A DNA stretch of 64,000 nt from Paenibacillus doosanensis (GTDB taxonomy: Bacteria; Bacillota; Bacilli; Paenibacillales; NBRC-103111): positions 1-64,000 of the forward strand of contig NZ_JANYUY010000005.1 of NCBI RefSeq assembly GCF_025060755.1, given 5' to 3'. Both the position numbers and the translations under genes were made by a program. The notes below the pieces were generated by a model. It ran no database searches. It saw nothing but the letters and a program-made list of their open reading frames with translations, and had not been told where the DNA came from. Each line of letters opens with the position of its first letter. Position 1 is the stretch's first letter. Shown here one piece after another: positions 1 to 8,860 of the stretch.

Positions 1-2
1 GG

Positions 3-1859
3 CTGGCCGCCGGGGCCGGCGAGCTCGCCGGCTTGGCGCCGCTCGCGAGCATCTGCCGCTCCTTGCAGGAGAAGGCGGAGCGGCTGGAGCGGAGCCGCTT
101 CACGATCGCGCTGTTCGGCGCGTTCAGCGCGGGCAAATCGTCGTTCGCCAACGCCTTGATCGGCGAACGGGTGCTTCCGGTGTCGCCGAATCCGACGACG
201 GCGGCGATCAACAAGATCATGCCGCCGGAGCCGGAGAACGGCTGGCCGCACGGCACGGCGAAGGTCGTGCTGAAGAGCATGGACCGGCTGACCGACGACA
301 TCCGTTACTCGCTGGAGGTGCTCGGCATCGCCGTCTCCGGTCTGGACGACAGCCTGGCGGCGATACGCCGCTTGTCGGCCGATCAGGTGTCGGCCAAGGG
401 CAAGCCGCATTACACGTTCCTGAAGGCCGTAGAACGCGGCTGGCCCGAGATGAAGCCGCATATCGGCGGCGAGCTGCGCGTCGATGCGGAGCAGTTCGGC
501 CAATACGCCGCCGATGAGGCGAAATCGTGCTTCGTCGATCTGATCGAACTCTATTATTCCAATCCGTTAACCGATCAAGGCATCGTTCTGGTCGACACGC
601 CGGGAGCGGATTCGATTAACGCCCGCCATACGGGGGTTGCTTTTAATTACATCAAAAATGCGGACGCAATTCTTTTCGTCACTTATTATAATCATGCGTT
701 TTCCCATGCGGATAAAGAATTTCTGCTGCAGCTCGGACGGGTGAAGGACAGCTTTGAGCTGGATAAAATGTTCTTCATCGTCAACGCCGCCGATCTGGCT
801 TCCTCCTCGGAGGAGCTGGACGGGGTGGTAGCCCATGTGGAGAGCAATTTGCAGCAGCACGGCATCCGTCATCCGCGCATTTATCCGCTGTCCAGCTATT
901 ATGCGCTCGAAGCCAAGCTGGCCGGCGACGAGGAGACGGTGCAGGCGTCGGGCATCGCCTCCTTCGAGCAGGACTTCGTCCGCTTCTCGCTGGAGGAGCT
1001 GACCGAAATCGCAGTTCGCTCCGGGCAGAGCGATCTGGTGCGCGCCGCGGACGTGCTTAAGGACTGGATCGCAAGCGCCCAGTCGGACGAGAGCGAGCGG
1101 CTGAACAAGGCGTCGGCGATCCGCCAATCATTCGGCGAAGCGGTCCGGATGCTGCAAGATCTATCCACGGAACCGGAGGAGCGGGAGCTGCGCAAGGAGA
1201 TCGAGGAGCTGCTGTATTATGTCAAGCAGCGCGTCACGTTCCGGTTCGGCGAGCTGTTCAATCTGGCATTCAACCCTGCTGTGTTCCGCGAGGAAGGCAA
1301 GGATGCGAGAGCGCTGGTGCAGTCCGCTTGGGACGATTTGCGCCGGATGATTTCCTTCGACTTGTCGCAGGAAATTTTGGCTACGACGCTGCGGGTCGAG
1401 AATGCGATCAACCAGACGGCCAAAAAGCGCAGAGAGCAGTGGCTGCATGCGCTGGGCGCGGACTTGTCCGGCTTCCGCCCGTCGGCTTACGAAGCGCAAT
1501 CGTTCCGGACGCCGGAGGTGTCGGGGACATTCAACGCCCAGGAAGCCGTTACCGTCAAATGGCTTGCCGGCTTTTACAAGAATGCCAAGCATTTCTTCGA
1601 GGGCAGCGGCAAGCAGTCGATGCGTACGGAGCTGGAGGCGCGCATTAACGAGCCGCTAGCCGTCTATGTGCAGCAGCAGACCGACCGGCTGGAAGCGGAA
1701 TACCGCGAGCAGCTGCAAGCGTGGTACCGCGCCTTGGCGGACCGGATGCAGGAGGAGCTGGGCGAATACGCCGACGGGCAGCTCGCCGCGCTGGAGATGA
1801 AGGTCGATATAGGGGAGCTGGAAGCGAAGCACGGCAAGCTGCTCGGCTACCTTTCCTAA
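3..1859 (+). CDS. Dynamin-like GTPase, C-terminal part (5' end outside window)
   Basis: The frame is open from the left edge, so this is the end of a longer protein; about 618 residues are visible. Counting from the TTG at 33, the P-loop GAFSAGKSS is at about 29-37, the G2 threonine in NPTTAAIN at about 53-60, G3 DTPGADS at about 187-193 and a G4-like NAAD near 250. Long charged helices follow, consistent with the stalk of bacterial dynamins. Bacillus DynA/YpbR is a tandem of two dynamin halves of about 600 residues each, and what is seen fits one complete second half. Such proteins act at the inner face of the membrane in fusion, repair and phage tolerance. It ends in TAA just before two strong terminators. 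The family is clear; identity with DynA is inference because the N-terminal half is not visible. Confidence 0.8.
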   Translation: MAAGAGELAGLAPLASICRSLQEKAERLERSRFTIALFGAFSAGKSSFANALIGERVLPVSPNPTTAAINKIMPPEPENGWPHGTAKVVLKSMDRLTDDIRYSLEVLGIAVSGLDDSLAAIRRLSADQVSAKGKPHYTFLKAVERGWPEMKPHIGGELRVDAEQFGQYAADEAKSCFVDLIELYYSNPLTDQGIVLVDTPGADSINARHTGVAFNYIKNADAILFVTYYNHAFSHADKEFLLQLGRVKDSFELDKMFFIVNAADLASSSEELDGVVAHVESNLQQHGIRHPRIYPLSSYYALEAKLAGDEETVQASGIASFEQDFVRFSLEELTEIAVRSGQSDLVRAADVLKDWIASAQSDESERLNKASAIRQSFGEAVRMLQDLSTEPEERELRKEIEELLYYVKQRVTFRFGELFNLAFNPAVFREEGKDARALVQSAWDDLRRMISFDLSQEILATTLRVENAINQTAKKRREQWLHALGADLSGFRPSAYEAQSFRTPEVSGTFNAQEAVTVKWLAGFYKNAKHFFEGSGKQSMRTELEARINEPLAVYVQQQTDRLEAEYREQLQAWYRALADRMQEELGEYADGQLAALEMKVDIGELEAKHGKLLGYLS

Positions 1860-1968
1860 CGGCCGGCTGCAGTTAGACACGGTCCGGCGGGTAATCGGAG
1901 GGCGGAGCGCGTCACCGATCGGAGGCGCGCCATCCGCCGTCCATGCTCTGCCTCTTTACAAACTTCGA

Positions 1969-2003
1969 TTTCCGCCCCGCGGAAGGGGCGGAAAGATTTT
2001 TTT
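1969..2003 (+). terminator. Rho-independent terminator after dynamin gene
   Basis: A perfect 10-bp stem, TTTCCGCCCC (1969-1978) with GGGGCGGAAA (1985-1994), has a 6-nt loop and is followed by GA and seven T. It lies 110 bp after the stop of the dynamin-like gene. Confidence 0.8.
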
Positions 2004-2039
2004 CAAGCAAAGATTACCTGGCTTTTCAGGCTGATTCAA

Positions 2040-2071
2040 GGCCGGTTTATCCCTGGGAACCGGCCGTTTTT
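2040..2071 (+). terminator. Second rho-independent terminator
   Basis: GGCCGGTT (2040-2047) pairs with AACCGGCC (2058-2065), followed by GTTTTT. Together with the hairpin just upstream it forms a double terminator. The 1860-2336 interval holds these two hairpins and a possible promoter; I see no gene in it. Confidence 0.75.
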
Positions 2072-2090
2072 AGCGGTTTTATTGAAAGGG

Positions 2091-2119
2091 TTTACATATG
2101 GCGAGATTTGGCATTAAAT
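2091..2119 (+). promoter_or_regulatory. Possible sigma-A promoter for the ABC exporter operon
   Basis: TTTACA (2091-2096) is followed after 17 bp by TTAAAT (2114-2119). This is a modest match to TTGACA/TATAAT, placed about 220 bp before the first exporter gene. The long leader makes this tentative. Confidence 0.3.
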
Positions 2120-2336
2120 ACGTGATATAGGTGGATTGTGCTGCCATTTTGTGAAGAAACGCGCTTATTTCTCCCTTTAAGGAGAATTATGCCATCGGGT
2201 ATTGTTGCCGCCCCTTAGGGATGATGTTAATATTCAAAAAAAGCGAACGCTTTCGAACGCGGCTTTGGCTGCTTCGGAAGCCATTTTTGCTTAAGCGGCC
2301 TTTTTTGGGGCTGCAAGTTCACTGGAGGGGGTCACC

Positions 2337-4172
2337 ATGGAAGTCTTTAGGCAACTGAAGGAGTTTTACTGGTCGGAGAAAAAGTATTTGTTCGCATCGA
2401 TTTTCTCGCTGATGACCGCAACGGCGCTGGGACTGGTTTATCCGAACCTGCTGCGCTACCTGATCGACGATGTGATTTCGAAAAACAATTTTTCCGTGGT
2501 GCCTTATCTGTCATTACTGGTCGTAGGGGTGGTAAGCTGCAAAGCGTTTTTCCAGTTTTTGCATGGGGTGATGAGCGGCAAGCTCGGCAACAAAACCGCA
2601 TTCAATTTGCGGAACGCATTGTACAAGAAATTGCAGTATTTGTCGTTCCAGTATTACGACAAAGCGCGCACGGGCGACCTGATGTCCCGTTTGACCGCGG
2701 ATTTGCAGGCGGTAAGGGATTTTATAGGGTTCGGCTTCGTGCAAATCTTAAACGTTTTCATGATGTTCATTTTCGGCACGATCATGATGATGACCATCAA
2801 CTGGAAGCTGACGCTGATTACGATGGTATTTATGCCGTTTCTCGTCTTTACGGCGATTCGCTTCGAAAGCAAGATTCATCCGGCATTCCGTTCGATCCGC
2901 AAATCGATGAGCTCGATGACGACCTCGGTTCAGGAAAATATTACGGGGGTGCGCACGGTCAAATCGTTCGCCCGCGAGCCGTTCGAGATCGGCAAGTTTT
3001 CCGAGCGCAACGAGGATTACAAGGTCAATAACGTGACGACATCCGGCATTTGGGCGCGTTACTTTCCGCTCATGGAGCTGTTCGCGAACCTCAGCGTCGT
3101 CATTCTGCTCGGCATCGGCGGCTACATGGTCATTAACGATGCGATTTCGCTGGGCGAACTGGTTGCCTGTTTCAGCTTGATTTGGTATATTATCGGCCCG
3201 CTCTGGGGCATCGGCTTCCATATTAATAACTTTACCCAGTCGAAGGCGGCCGGCGAGCGGATGCTCGAAGTTTTGCATCAATACGTGCATGTAAAGGATA
3301 AAGACAACGCGATAGCGCTGACGAGCGAACAGGTCCAGGGGCATGTGAAGTTCAACGATGTGACGTTCGCTTACACGGATAAACAGCCGGCTCTGCATCA
3401 TTTCCAGCTGGATGCTCCCGCAGGATCGGTGATCGGGCTGCTCGGCGGCACCGGTTCCGGCAAGTCGACGGTGATTCAGCTGCTGCTGCGCGCCTATAAC
3501 GTGAAGGAAGGCTCGATCGAAATCGACGGCAGAGATATCCGCGACGTGACGCTGGAAAGCCTGCGCAATCAGATGGCGATCGTCTTCCAAGAGACGTTCT
3601 TGTTCTCTTCGACGATTCGCAACAATATCGCTTACGGCGTGAAGGACATCTCGACGGACGACATCGTTAACGCCGCCAAGCTGGCCAAAGCGCATGATTT
3701 TATTATGGAGCTGCCGCTCGGCTACGACACGATCGTGGGCGAAAGAGGCATGGGGCTCTCCGGCGGCCAGAAGCAGCGGATTGCAATCGCCCGCGCCCTG
3801 CTCAAAAACCCGAAAATTTTAATTCTCGACGACGCGACAAGCGCGGTCGACATGGAGACGGAGCATGAAATCCAGCAAGGCTTCCAAGAGGTTATGAAAG
3901 GGAGAACGACGTTCATTATCGCCCACCGGATTTCTTCGCTGCGCCATGCGGACGAAATCATCGTGCTCGACGAAGGGCGGATCGTGCAAAGAGGCACGCA
4001 TGATCAGTTAATGCGGCAGGAAGGGCCGTATCTGGAAACGTACAAAATTCAATTCGCCGACCAGCCGGACGCGGATGCGGACGGAGGCGCGGAAGCCGCA
4101 TTCAAGCCGCACCGGGCGACCGATCAGGTAGCTGCAGCTGGTCACATCAAAGCAGGGGGGTTCGCACAGTGA
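2337..4172 (+). CDS. Heterodimeric ABC exporter subunit 1 (YfiB/BmrC-type half-transporter)
   Basis: A 611-aa half-transporter: an N-terminal six-helix exporter domain (about 1-320) and a C-terminal nucleotide-binding domain. Walker A GGTGSGKST begins near residue 370; the signature is an intact LSGGQ. Walker B reads ILILDDATSAVD, so the catalytic glutamate is aspartate. The start ATG follows GGAGGGGGTCACC. The gene overlaps the next one (GTGA), and the two are surely translated together. Families of this type (B. subtilis BmrC/BmrD, YfiB/YfiC; TM287/288) export drugs or lipids as heterodimers with one degenerate ATP site. The substrate cannot be read from sequence. Confidence 0.9.
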   Translation: MEVFRQLKEFYWSEKKYLFASIFSLMTATALGLVYPNLLRYLIDDVISKNNFSVVPYLSLLVVGVVSCKAFFQFLHGVMSGKLGNKTAFNLRNALYKKLQYLSFQYYDKARTGDLMSRLTADLQAVRDFIGFGFVQILNVFMMFIFGTIMMMTINWKLTLITMVFMPFLVFTAIRFESKIHPAFRSIRKSMSSMTTSVQENITGVRTVKSFAREPFEIGKFSERNEDYKVNNVTTSGIWARYFPLMELFANLSVVILLGIGGYMVINDAISLGELVACFSLIWYIIGPLWGIGFHINNFTQSKAAGERMLEVLHQYVHVKDKDNAIALTSEQVQGHVKFNDVTFAYTDKQPALHHFQLDAPAGSVIGLLGGTGSGKSTVIQLLLRAYNVKEGSIEIDGRDIRDVTLESLRNQMAIVFQETFLFSSTIRNNIAYGVKDISTDDIVNAAKLAKAHDFIMELPLGYDTIVGERGMGLSGGQKQRIAIARALLKNPKILILDDATSAVDMETEHEIQQGFQEVMKGRTTFIIAHRISSLRHADEIIVLDEGRIVQRGTHDQLMRQEGPYLETYKIQFADQPDADADGGAEAAFKPHRATDQVAAAGHIKAGGFAQ

Positions 4173-6016
4173 GCAAGTCGGCTACAACCGAAACGGGGCA
4201 GGAAAACAAGGAAGCCTCGCAGTCCGGGAAGCGCTTCGTTTATCAGGACGATGAAGTGTTGGACAAAGAATTCGATTGGGGACAGGTGAAGCGGCTCAGC
4301 CGCTACATGAAGCCTTATGCCAAGCAAATCTTGCCGGTCATCGTTACGATGATGATTGTCGGCGCGTTAACGAAGCTGCTCAACCCGCTGCTCATCGCCT
4401 ACGCGATCGACCATGCGCTGAAGGAAGGCAACAGCCGTCTTCTGATGCAATGCGTAGGCGGCATGCTGGCGCTCTATTTGATCCAATGGGCCGCCAACAA
4501 TTACCGCATCCGCTATACGAACACGATAGGCCAAAAGGTCATCTACGATCTGCGCCATGATTTGTTCAGCCATATTCAGACGCTGTCGTTCAAATTTTTT
4601 GACAAGCGGCCGGCCGGCTCGATCCTCGTCCGGATTACGAACTACGTCAATTCGCTGCAGGATCTGTTCACCAACGGCGTCGTCAACCTGCTGATCGATT
4701 GCGTTCAACTGGTCGGAATTGTTCTTATCCTATTATTTTACAACATTAAGCTGGGTACCGCCATCATCGTCACCGTGCCGATCATGTTCGTCATTTCGAC
4801 GAAGCTGCGCTTACATATCCGGCGCGCCTGGCAGGTGGTGCAGACGAAGCAGTCGCGCATCAACGCGCATCTGAACGAATGTATCCAAGGCATCAAGGTT
4901 ACGCAGGCGTTTACCCAGGAGAAAGAGAATATCGCCTTCTTCGACGAGATGAACATGGATAACCACAAATCGTGGAACAGAGCCTCTACGCTGAACCAAT
5001 CGTTCAACCCGATCATCGAAGTGACGGGAGCTATCGGCTACTGTATCTTGTTCTGGTTCGGCGCGCATCTCATTCAGCAGCAGGAAATCACCGTAGGCTT
5101 GCTCGTCGCGTTCGCGACGTATATCGGCCACTTCTGGGAGCCGATTAACCGTCTCGGGCAAATGTACTCGCAAATGCTGATCGCGATGGCATCCTCCGAA
5201 CGTATCTTCGAGTTTATCGACGAGCGGCCGAATGTGGCGGAGGCGGACAATGCGAAGCCGCTGCCTCCGGTGCGGGGCGATATTGAGCTGAAGCAGGTGA
5301 AGTTCGAGTATGAGCCTGGCAGACTTGCGCTCAAGGGCATCGATATGAGCGTGAAGGCAGGGCAGTCCATCGCCTTGGTCGGTCACACAGGGTCGGGCAA
5401 AAGCACGATTATTAACCTGCTATGCCGGTTTTACGACATAACGAGCGGAACCATCACGATAGACGGCCACGATATCCGCGACGTGTCGATCCCGAGCCTG
5501 CGCTCCCAGGTCGGCATCGTGCTGCAGGATACGTTTATCTTCTCCGGCACGATCCGCGATAATATCCGTTTCGGGCGGCTGGACGCCACGGACGAGGAGA
5601 TTGAATTCGCCGCCAAGGCGGTGCGGGCGCATGATTTTATCGTTAATTTGCCGCAAGGCTACGATACGGAAGTTCAGGAGCGCGGCAACGTGCTGTCGAT
5701 GGGCCAAAGGCAGCTGATCTCGTTCGCTCGCGCCCTGCTGGCCGATCCGCGCGTTCTCATTCTCGACGAAGCGACGGCGAGCATCGATACGGAAACGGAG
5801 CTCAAAATTCAGGAAGCGCTCAAGACGCTGCTGGCGGGCCGGACGTCGTTCATTATCGCTCACAGGCTCTCGACGATCCGCAGCGCCGACAACATCGTCG
5901 TGCTGGATCACGGCAATATAATGGAGCAGGGCAATCACGAGGAACTGATGCGTCAGAAGGGGATTTATTACGGCTTGATTCAAGCGCAGTATCGATTCTT
6001 GCGGGAAGTAAGCTAA
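4169..6016 (+). CDS. Heterodimeric ABC exporter subunit 2 (YfiC/BmrD-type half-transporter)
   Basis: A 615-aa partner of the preceding half-transporter, starting at GTG inside the GTGA overlap. It has an N-terminal cytoplasmic extension of about 50 charged residues, then six membrane helices and an ATPase domain. Walker A is HTGSGKST, the signature is degenerate (LSMGQ for LSGGQ), and Walker B VLILDEATASID keeps the catalytic glutamate. In the dimer its LSMGQ faces the Asp-Walker B of subunit 1, giving one degenerate and one consensus site, as in characterised heterodimeric exporters. The unit ends at a terminator about 20 bp downstream. Confidence 0.9.
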   Translation: MSKSATTETGQENKEASQSGKRFVYQDDEVLDKEFDWGQVKRLSRYMKPYAKQILPVIVTMMIVGALTKLLNPLLIAYAIDHALKEGNSRLLMQCVGGMLALYLIQWAANNYRIRYTNTIGQKVIYDLRHDLFSHIQTLSFKFFDKRPAGSILVRITNYVNSLQDLFTNGVVNLLIDCVQLVGIVLILLFYNIKLGTAIIVTVPIMFVISTKLRLHIRRAWQVVQTKQSRINAHLNECIQGIKVTQAFTQEKENIAFFDEMNMDNHKSWNRASTLNQSFNPIIEVTGAIGYCILFWFGAHLIQQQEITVGLLVAFATYIGHFWEPINRLGQMYSQMLIAMASSERIFEFIDERPNVAEADNAKPLPPVRGDIELKQVKFEYEPGRLALKGIDMSVKAGQSIALVGHTGSGKSTIINLLCRFYDITSGTITIDGHDIRDVSIPSLRSQVGIVLQDTFIFSGTIRDNIRFGRLDATDEEIEFAAKAVRAHDFIVNLPQGYDTEVQERGNVLSMGQRQLISFARALLADPRVLILDEATASIDTETELKIQEALKTLLAGRTSFIIAHRLSTIRSADNIVVLDHGNIMEQGNHEELMRQKGIYYGLIQAQYRFLREVS

Positions 6017-6036
6017 ATAGAGCGAAGCAGCGAAGG

Positions 6037-6061
6037 AGGGCGCCTTACGGCGTCCTTTTTT
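6037..6061 (+). terminator. Rho-independent terminator of exporter operon
   Basis: AGGGCGCC (6037-6044) pairs with GGCGTCCT (6049-6056, one G-U pair) and is followed by TTTTT. The rest of 6062-6332 holds no gene that I can support; CGGGC/GCCCG segments at 6193-6220 could form alternative hairpins. Confidence 0.75.
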
Positions 6062-6332
6062 CGCATATTCGCATTCCAAAGAATCCCATTTCAACAGCGA
6101 TTGAAGGATCAAATGGACGCCGCAGCGGACTTTTTCACCACCCTTTTAAGAGGAGCGTAAAAAATATCGAGGCGGCAAACACGCGCAGCGAGCGGGCATC
6201 AGCCCGGACTGAAGCGGGCTTGGCTTGAAGGGACGTTATCGTTCCATGGACAAATCGGGTGATAATCGGGGACGAGAAGGAATACGATAGAAAGGTGGGC
6301 TTTGACAACGGCTTGACAAACGGGAGGTACAA

Positions 6333-7718
6333 GTGGATTACATAATAGGCTGGAAAAAGGACAAATGGTTGGTCGTCTGCTGCTGTATGATGACGGTGCT
6401 CGTTCTGCTCCTCTCCTCTGGTTATGTATACATGACGATGCATAAAGTAACCCGCTATCAAGTGTTTGCAGGAACGGAATTGATCGGCGCAGTTAGCGAC
6501 AAGACGGTAGTGAGCGATTGGCTGAAGAAGAAGCGGGAAGAGGCCGCGACGATGTATCCGACGGTGCAGACCGGCCTGCTGATCGATCCGATTCATTATT
6601 TGGAGCAGCGGGAATACAAGGCGGCGTTCGACAACGAGCAGGTACTGCGCGCGCTGGAGAGTAAAGTCAAGATTCAGACAAAAGGGGTGCAAGTCGTCAT
6701 TGACGGTCAGCCGCTCGGTTATGTTAAGGACGCCGCGGCGGTGAACCAGTTATTTGACCTGTACAAAAGCAAGTATGTGCAGCAGGCGGAAGAACAGGAC
6801 GGTTTGCTGCTGAAGTCGGTAGAATTCGTACAGCAAATACAGCTTGTTACCAAAGAGCTGAAACCAGGCGATATCGACGATAACGGCGAGCTGCTGAAGC
6901 GGATCGAAACCGGGGGCGTCCAGCCGGTGCAGTATACCGTGCAGCGGGGCGACTGCATCTCCTGTATCGCCTATAAGTTTCATATTAGCCAAAAAACGAT
7001 ATATGACAACAATCCGTCGATTAAGAGTACGGTCATCCGTGTCGGGGACGTGTTGAATTTGACGGTGCTGCAGCCTCTCTTGACGGTCAAAACGGTGACG
7101 GAACGGGCGGAAACCGTCGAGGTGCCTTACGATACGCAATATATCGACGATCCCGAGATGAAGGCCGGAAACAAGGAAACCGTAACTGACGGGGAAAGCG
7201 GCCTGAAGGAAGTCCATTACTTGACGACGCGGATCAACGGGGAACTGGTCGACGAAGCGCGCTCCGATGAAGCGCTGCTCAAGCCGGCGAAGCAGGCGGT
7301 CGTGAGGAAGGGCACGAAGGTGATTCCCGGGGTAGGAACGGGCGTTTTCGCATGGCCGGTATACCGGGCGAAGCTGACCAGCGAATACGGACGGCGGTGG
7401 GGTTCTTTCCATCCGGGTACGGATATGGTCTCCGAGCAATCGGGCATCCTGGCGTCCGATCACGGCAAAGTCGCGTTTGCCGGCTGGAAGACGGGATACG
7501 GCAATTGTGTCATCATCGACCATCAAAACGGTTATAGCACGTTGTACGGGCATATGAGCAAAATTGTTGCCGCCGAAGGCGAGCTTGTCCAAAAAGGCGA
7601 AAAAATCGGCATTATGGGCCAGACGGGGAATGCCACCGGCGTTCACCTGCATTTTGAGGTGCGCAAAGGGGAGAAGCAGCTGAATCCGCTCACTTATTTG
7701 GCGAAGGCCGACGATTAG
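6333..7718 (+). CDS. Cell-wall peptidase: membrane anchor, LysM, G5 and M23 domains
   Basis: A 461-aa protein with a GTG start 4 nt after GGGAGGT. A single hydrophobic segment at about 12-33 acts as signal or anchor. A LysM domain is at about 198-245 (QYTVQRGDCISCIAYKF...), a G5-like segment at about 246-325, and a C-terminal M23 metallopeptidase at about 345-455. Zinc and catalytic residues are visible as FHPGTD, YGHMS and HLHFE, so it should be an active endopeptidase cutting peptidoglycan cross-bridges. This LysM-G5-M23 layout is common in Paenibacillus and Bacillus and is typical of wall remodelling or sporulation enzymes. It is monocistronic, with no partner gene adjacent. Confidence 0.88.
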   Translation: MDYIIGWKKDKWLVVCCCMMTVLVLLLSSGYVYMTMHKVTRYQVFAGTELIGAVSDKTVVSDWLKKKREEAATMYPTVQTGLLIDPIHYLEQREYKAAFDNEQVLRALESKVKIQTKGVQVVIDGQPLGYVKDAAAVNQLFDLYKSKYVQQAEEQDGLLLKSVEFVQQIQLVTKELKPGDIDDNGELLKRIETGGVQPVQYTVQRGDCISCIAYKFHISQKTIYDNNPSIKSTVIRVGDVLNLTVLQPLLTVKTVTERAETVEVPYDTQYIDDPEMKAGNKETVTDGESGLKEVHYLTTRINGELVDEARSDEALLKPAKQAVVRKGTKVIPGVGTGVFAWPVYRAKLTSEYGRRWGSFHPGTDMVSEQSGILASDHGKVAFAGWKTGYGNCVIIDHQNGYSTLYGHMSKIVAAEGELVQKGEKIGIMGQTGNATGVHLHFEVRKGEKQLNPLTYLAKADD

Positions 7719-7931
7719 ATAGGAGCGGTTCTTTGGACGCTGTCTGAAATCGGAGAGAAAAGGGAATAATTGGGGATAATGCCGGGATGAGGCCAGATCA
7801 CCGGTTCTTTTTATTGCCAAAAATTCGGTGCGGGCAGCGCCGATAATGGCTGAAATTTGCAAATCGCCGCATAAACCGCTACTCTAAAAATGAAAACAAC
7901 TTAAGATGTCGAATGCTGAAAAAGGGGAGAA

Positions 7932-8762
7932 ATGCACTTGCTGTCTACTCGATTTTTGTGGCGAACGGTCGGATTCGCCGCCTTGTTATCGACCTTGCTT
8001 TGTATGTACGGATTCGGCTATGCCGTCAATCAGATTATGTTTCCGAAGCCGGCGGCGCAAAATGAAGCGGCGGCTCCCCAAGAGACGGCCAAACCGAAGG
8101 AAACCCCGCTTGCGTCCAAAGACAAAATTCAAATTGTTGCCTTGGGCGACTCGCTCAGCGCGGGGACCGGCGATTTATCCGGCCGCGGGTATGTCGGTCA
8201 AGTGAAAGAAAAGCTGGAGAAGCAGTTCGGCAAGCCGGTCTTTATTCTTAACAACTTTGCGATTCCGGGCTTCACGACAGGCGACGTGCTGAAGGATATG
8301 GAAGCCAAAAAGGACATCGGCAAAGCGATCGGACAAGCCGACCTTATTCTGCTCACCGCCGGCGGCAACGATTTGTTCGAAGGCGGTCAAGGAATCTTTA
8401 ACGGCTCCTCGGATGAAGGGTTCAATCCCGGCGCGGCCAAAGAGCGGATGCCTGCGGCGCTGAAGCGGCTGGAGCAAATTTTGGATACCGTGGCGAAGCA
8501 AAATCCGAACGCGATCGTCTGCTACGTCGGGCTGTACCACCCGTTCCTTGATCTTGACGACAAGCGGGAGGGCTCCGTCCTCATCGACGAATGGAACCGC
8601 TCCGCATTCGAAATCGTCAACAAGCATAACAATATGGTGCTCGTGCCGACGTACGACTTGTTCGAGCTGAACTTGAACAAATATTTGTATACGGATCATT
8701 TCCATCCGAATCAGGACGGATACGAGCGGATCGCCGAACGGATCGCGCAGATCGTCCAATAG
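7932..8762 (+). CDS. SGNH/GDSL-family lipase or esterase, membrane-anchored
   Basis: 276 aa; ATG preceded by AAAGGGGAGAA. An N-terminal hydrophobic segment (about 13-36) is followed by a low-complexity A/P/K linker, giving an exported anchored enzyme. All SGNH blocks are present: GDSLSAG (block I, Ser nucleophile), GGND (block III) and DHFHPN (block V, catalytic Asp and His). The family resembles the YpmR-type lipases/acylhydrolases of Bacilli. The natural ester is unknown. Confidence 0.85.
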   Translation: MHLLSTRFLWRTVGFAALLSTLLCMYGFGYAVNQIMFPKPAAQNEAAAPQETAKPKETPLASKDKIQIVALGDSLSAGTGDLSGRGYVGQVKEKLEKQFGKPVFILNNFAIPGFTTGDVLKDMEAKKDIGKAIGQADLILLTAGGNDLFEGGQGIFNGSSDEGFNPGAAKERMPAALKRLEQILDTVAKQNPNAIVCYVGLYHPFLDLDDKREGSVLIDEWNRSAFEIVNKHNNMVLVPTYDLFELNLNKYLYTDHFHPNQDGYERIAERIAQIVQ

Positions 8763-8776
8763 CACACTTTTAAAAC

Positions 8777-8824
8777 CCCGGTGAACGAGGACTTAAGCCG
8801 AGAAATACAGTTACCGGGATTTTG
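8777..8824 (+). terminator. Weak terminator-like hairpin after SGNH gene
   Basis: CCCGGT (8777-8782) pairs with ACCGGG (8813-8818), extended by AAC/GTT across a bulge, then ATTTT. The loop is long and the T-run short. Confidence 0.4.
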
Positions 8825-8860
8825 GCGGCAGCCGATTTTCGATATAAGGGAGAGAGTGGG

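Noticed and set aside
1943-2125. 60-codon plus-strand frame
   Set aside because: It reads straight through two strong terminator hairpins (1969-2003 and 2040-2071), so it is not a gene.
6193-6220. CGGGC / AGCCCG / CGGGCT segments that could form two alternative hairpins before the M23 gene
   Set aside because: Stems of only 5-6 bp, no terminator or known riboswitch features; too weak to call an attenuator.
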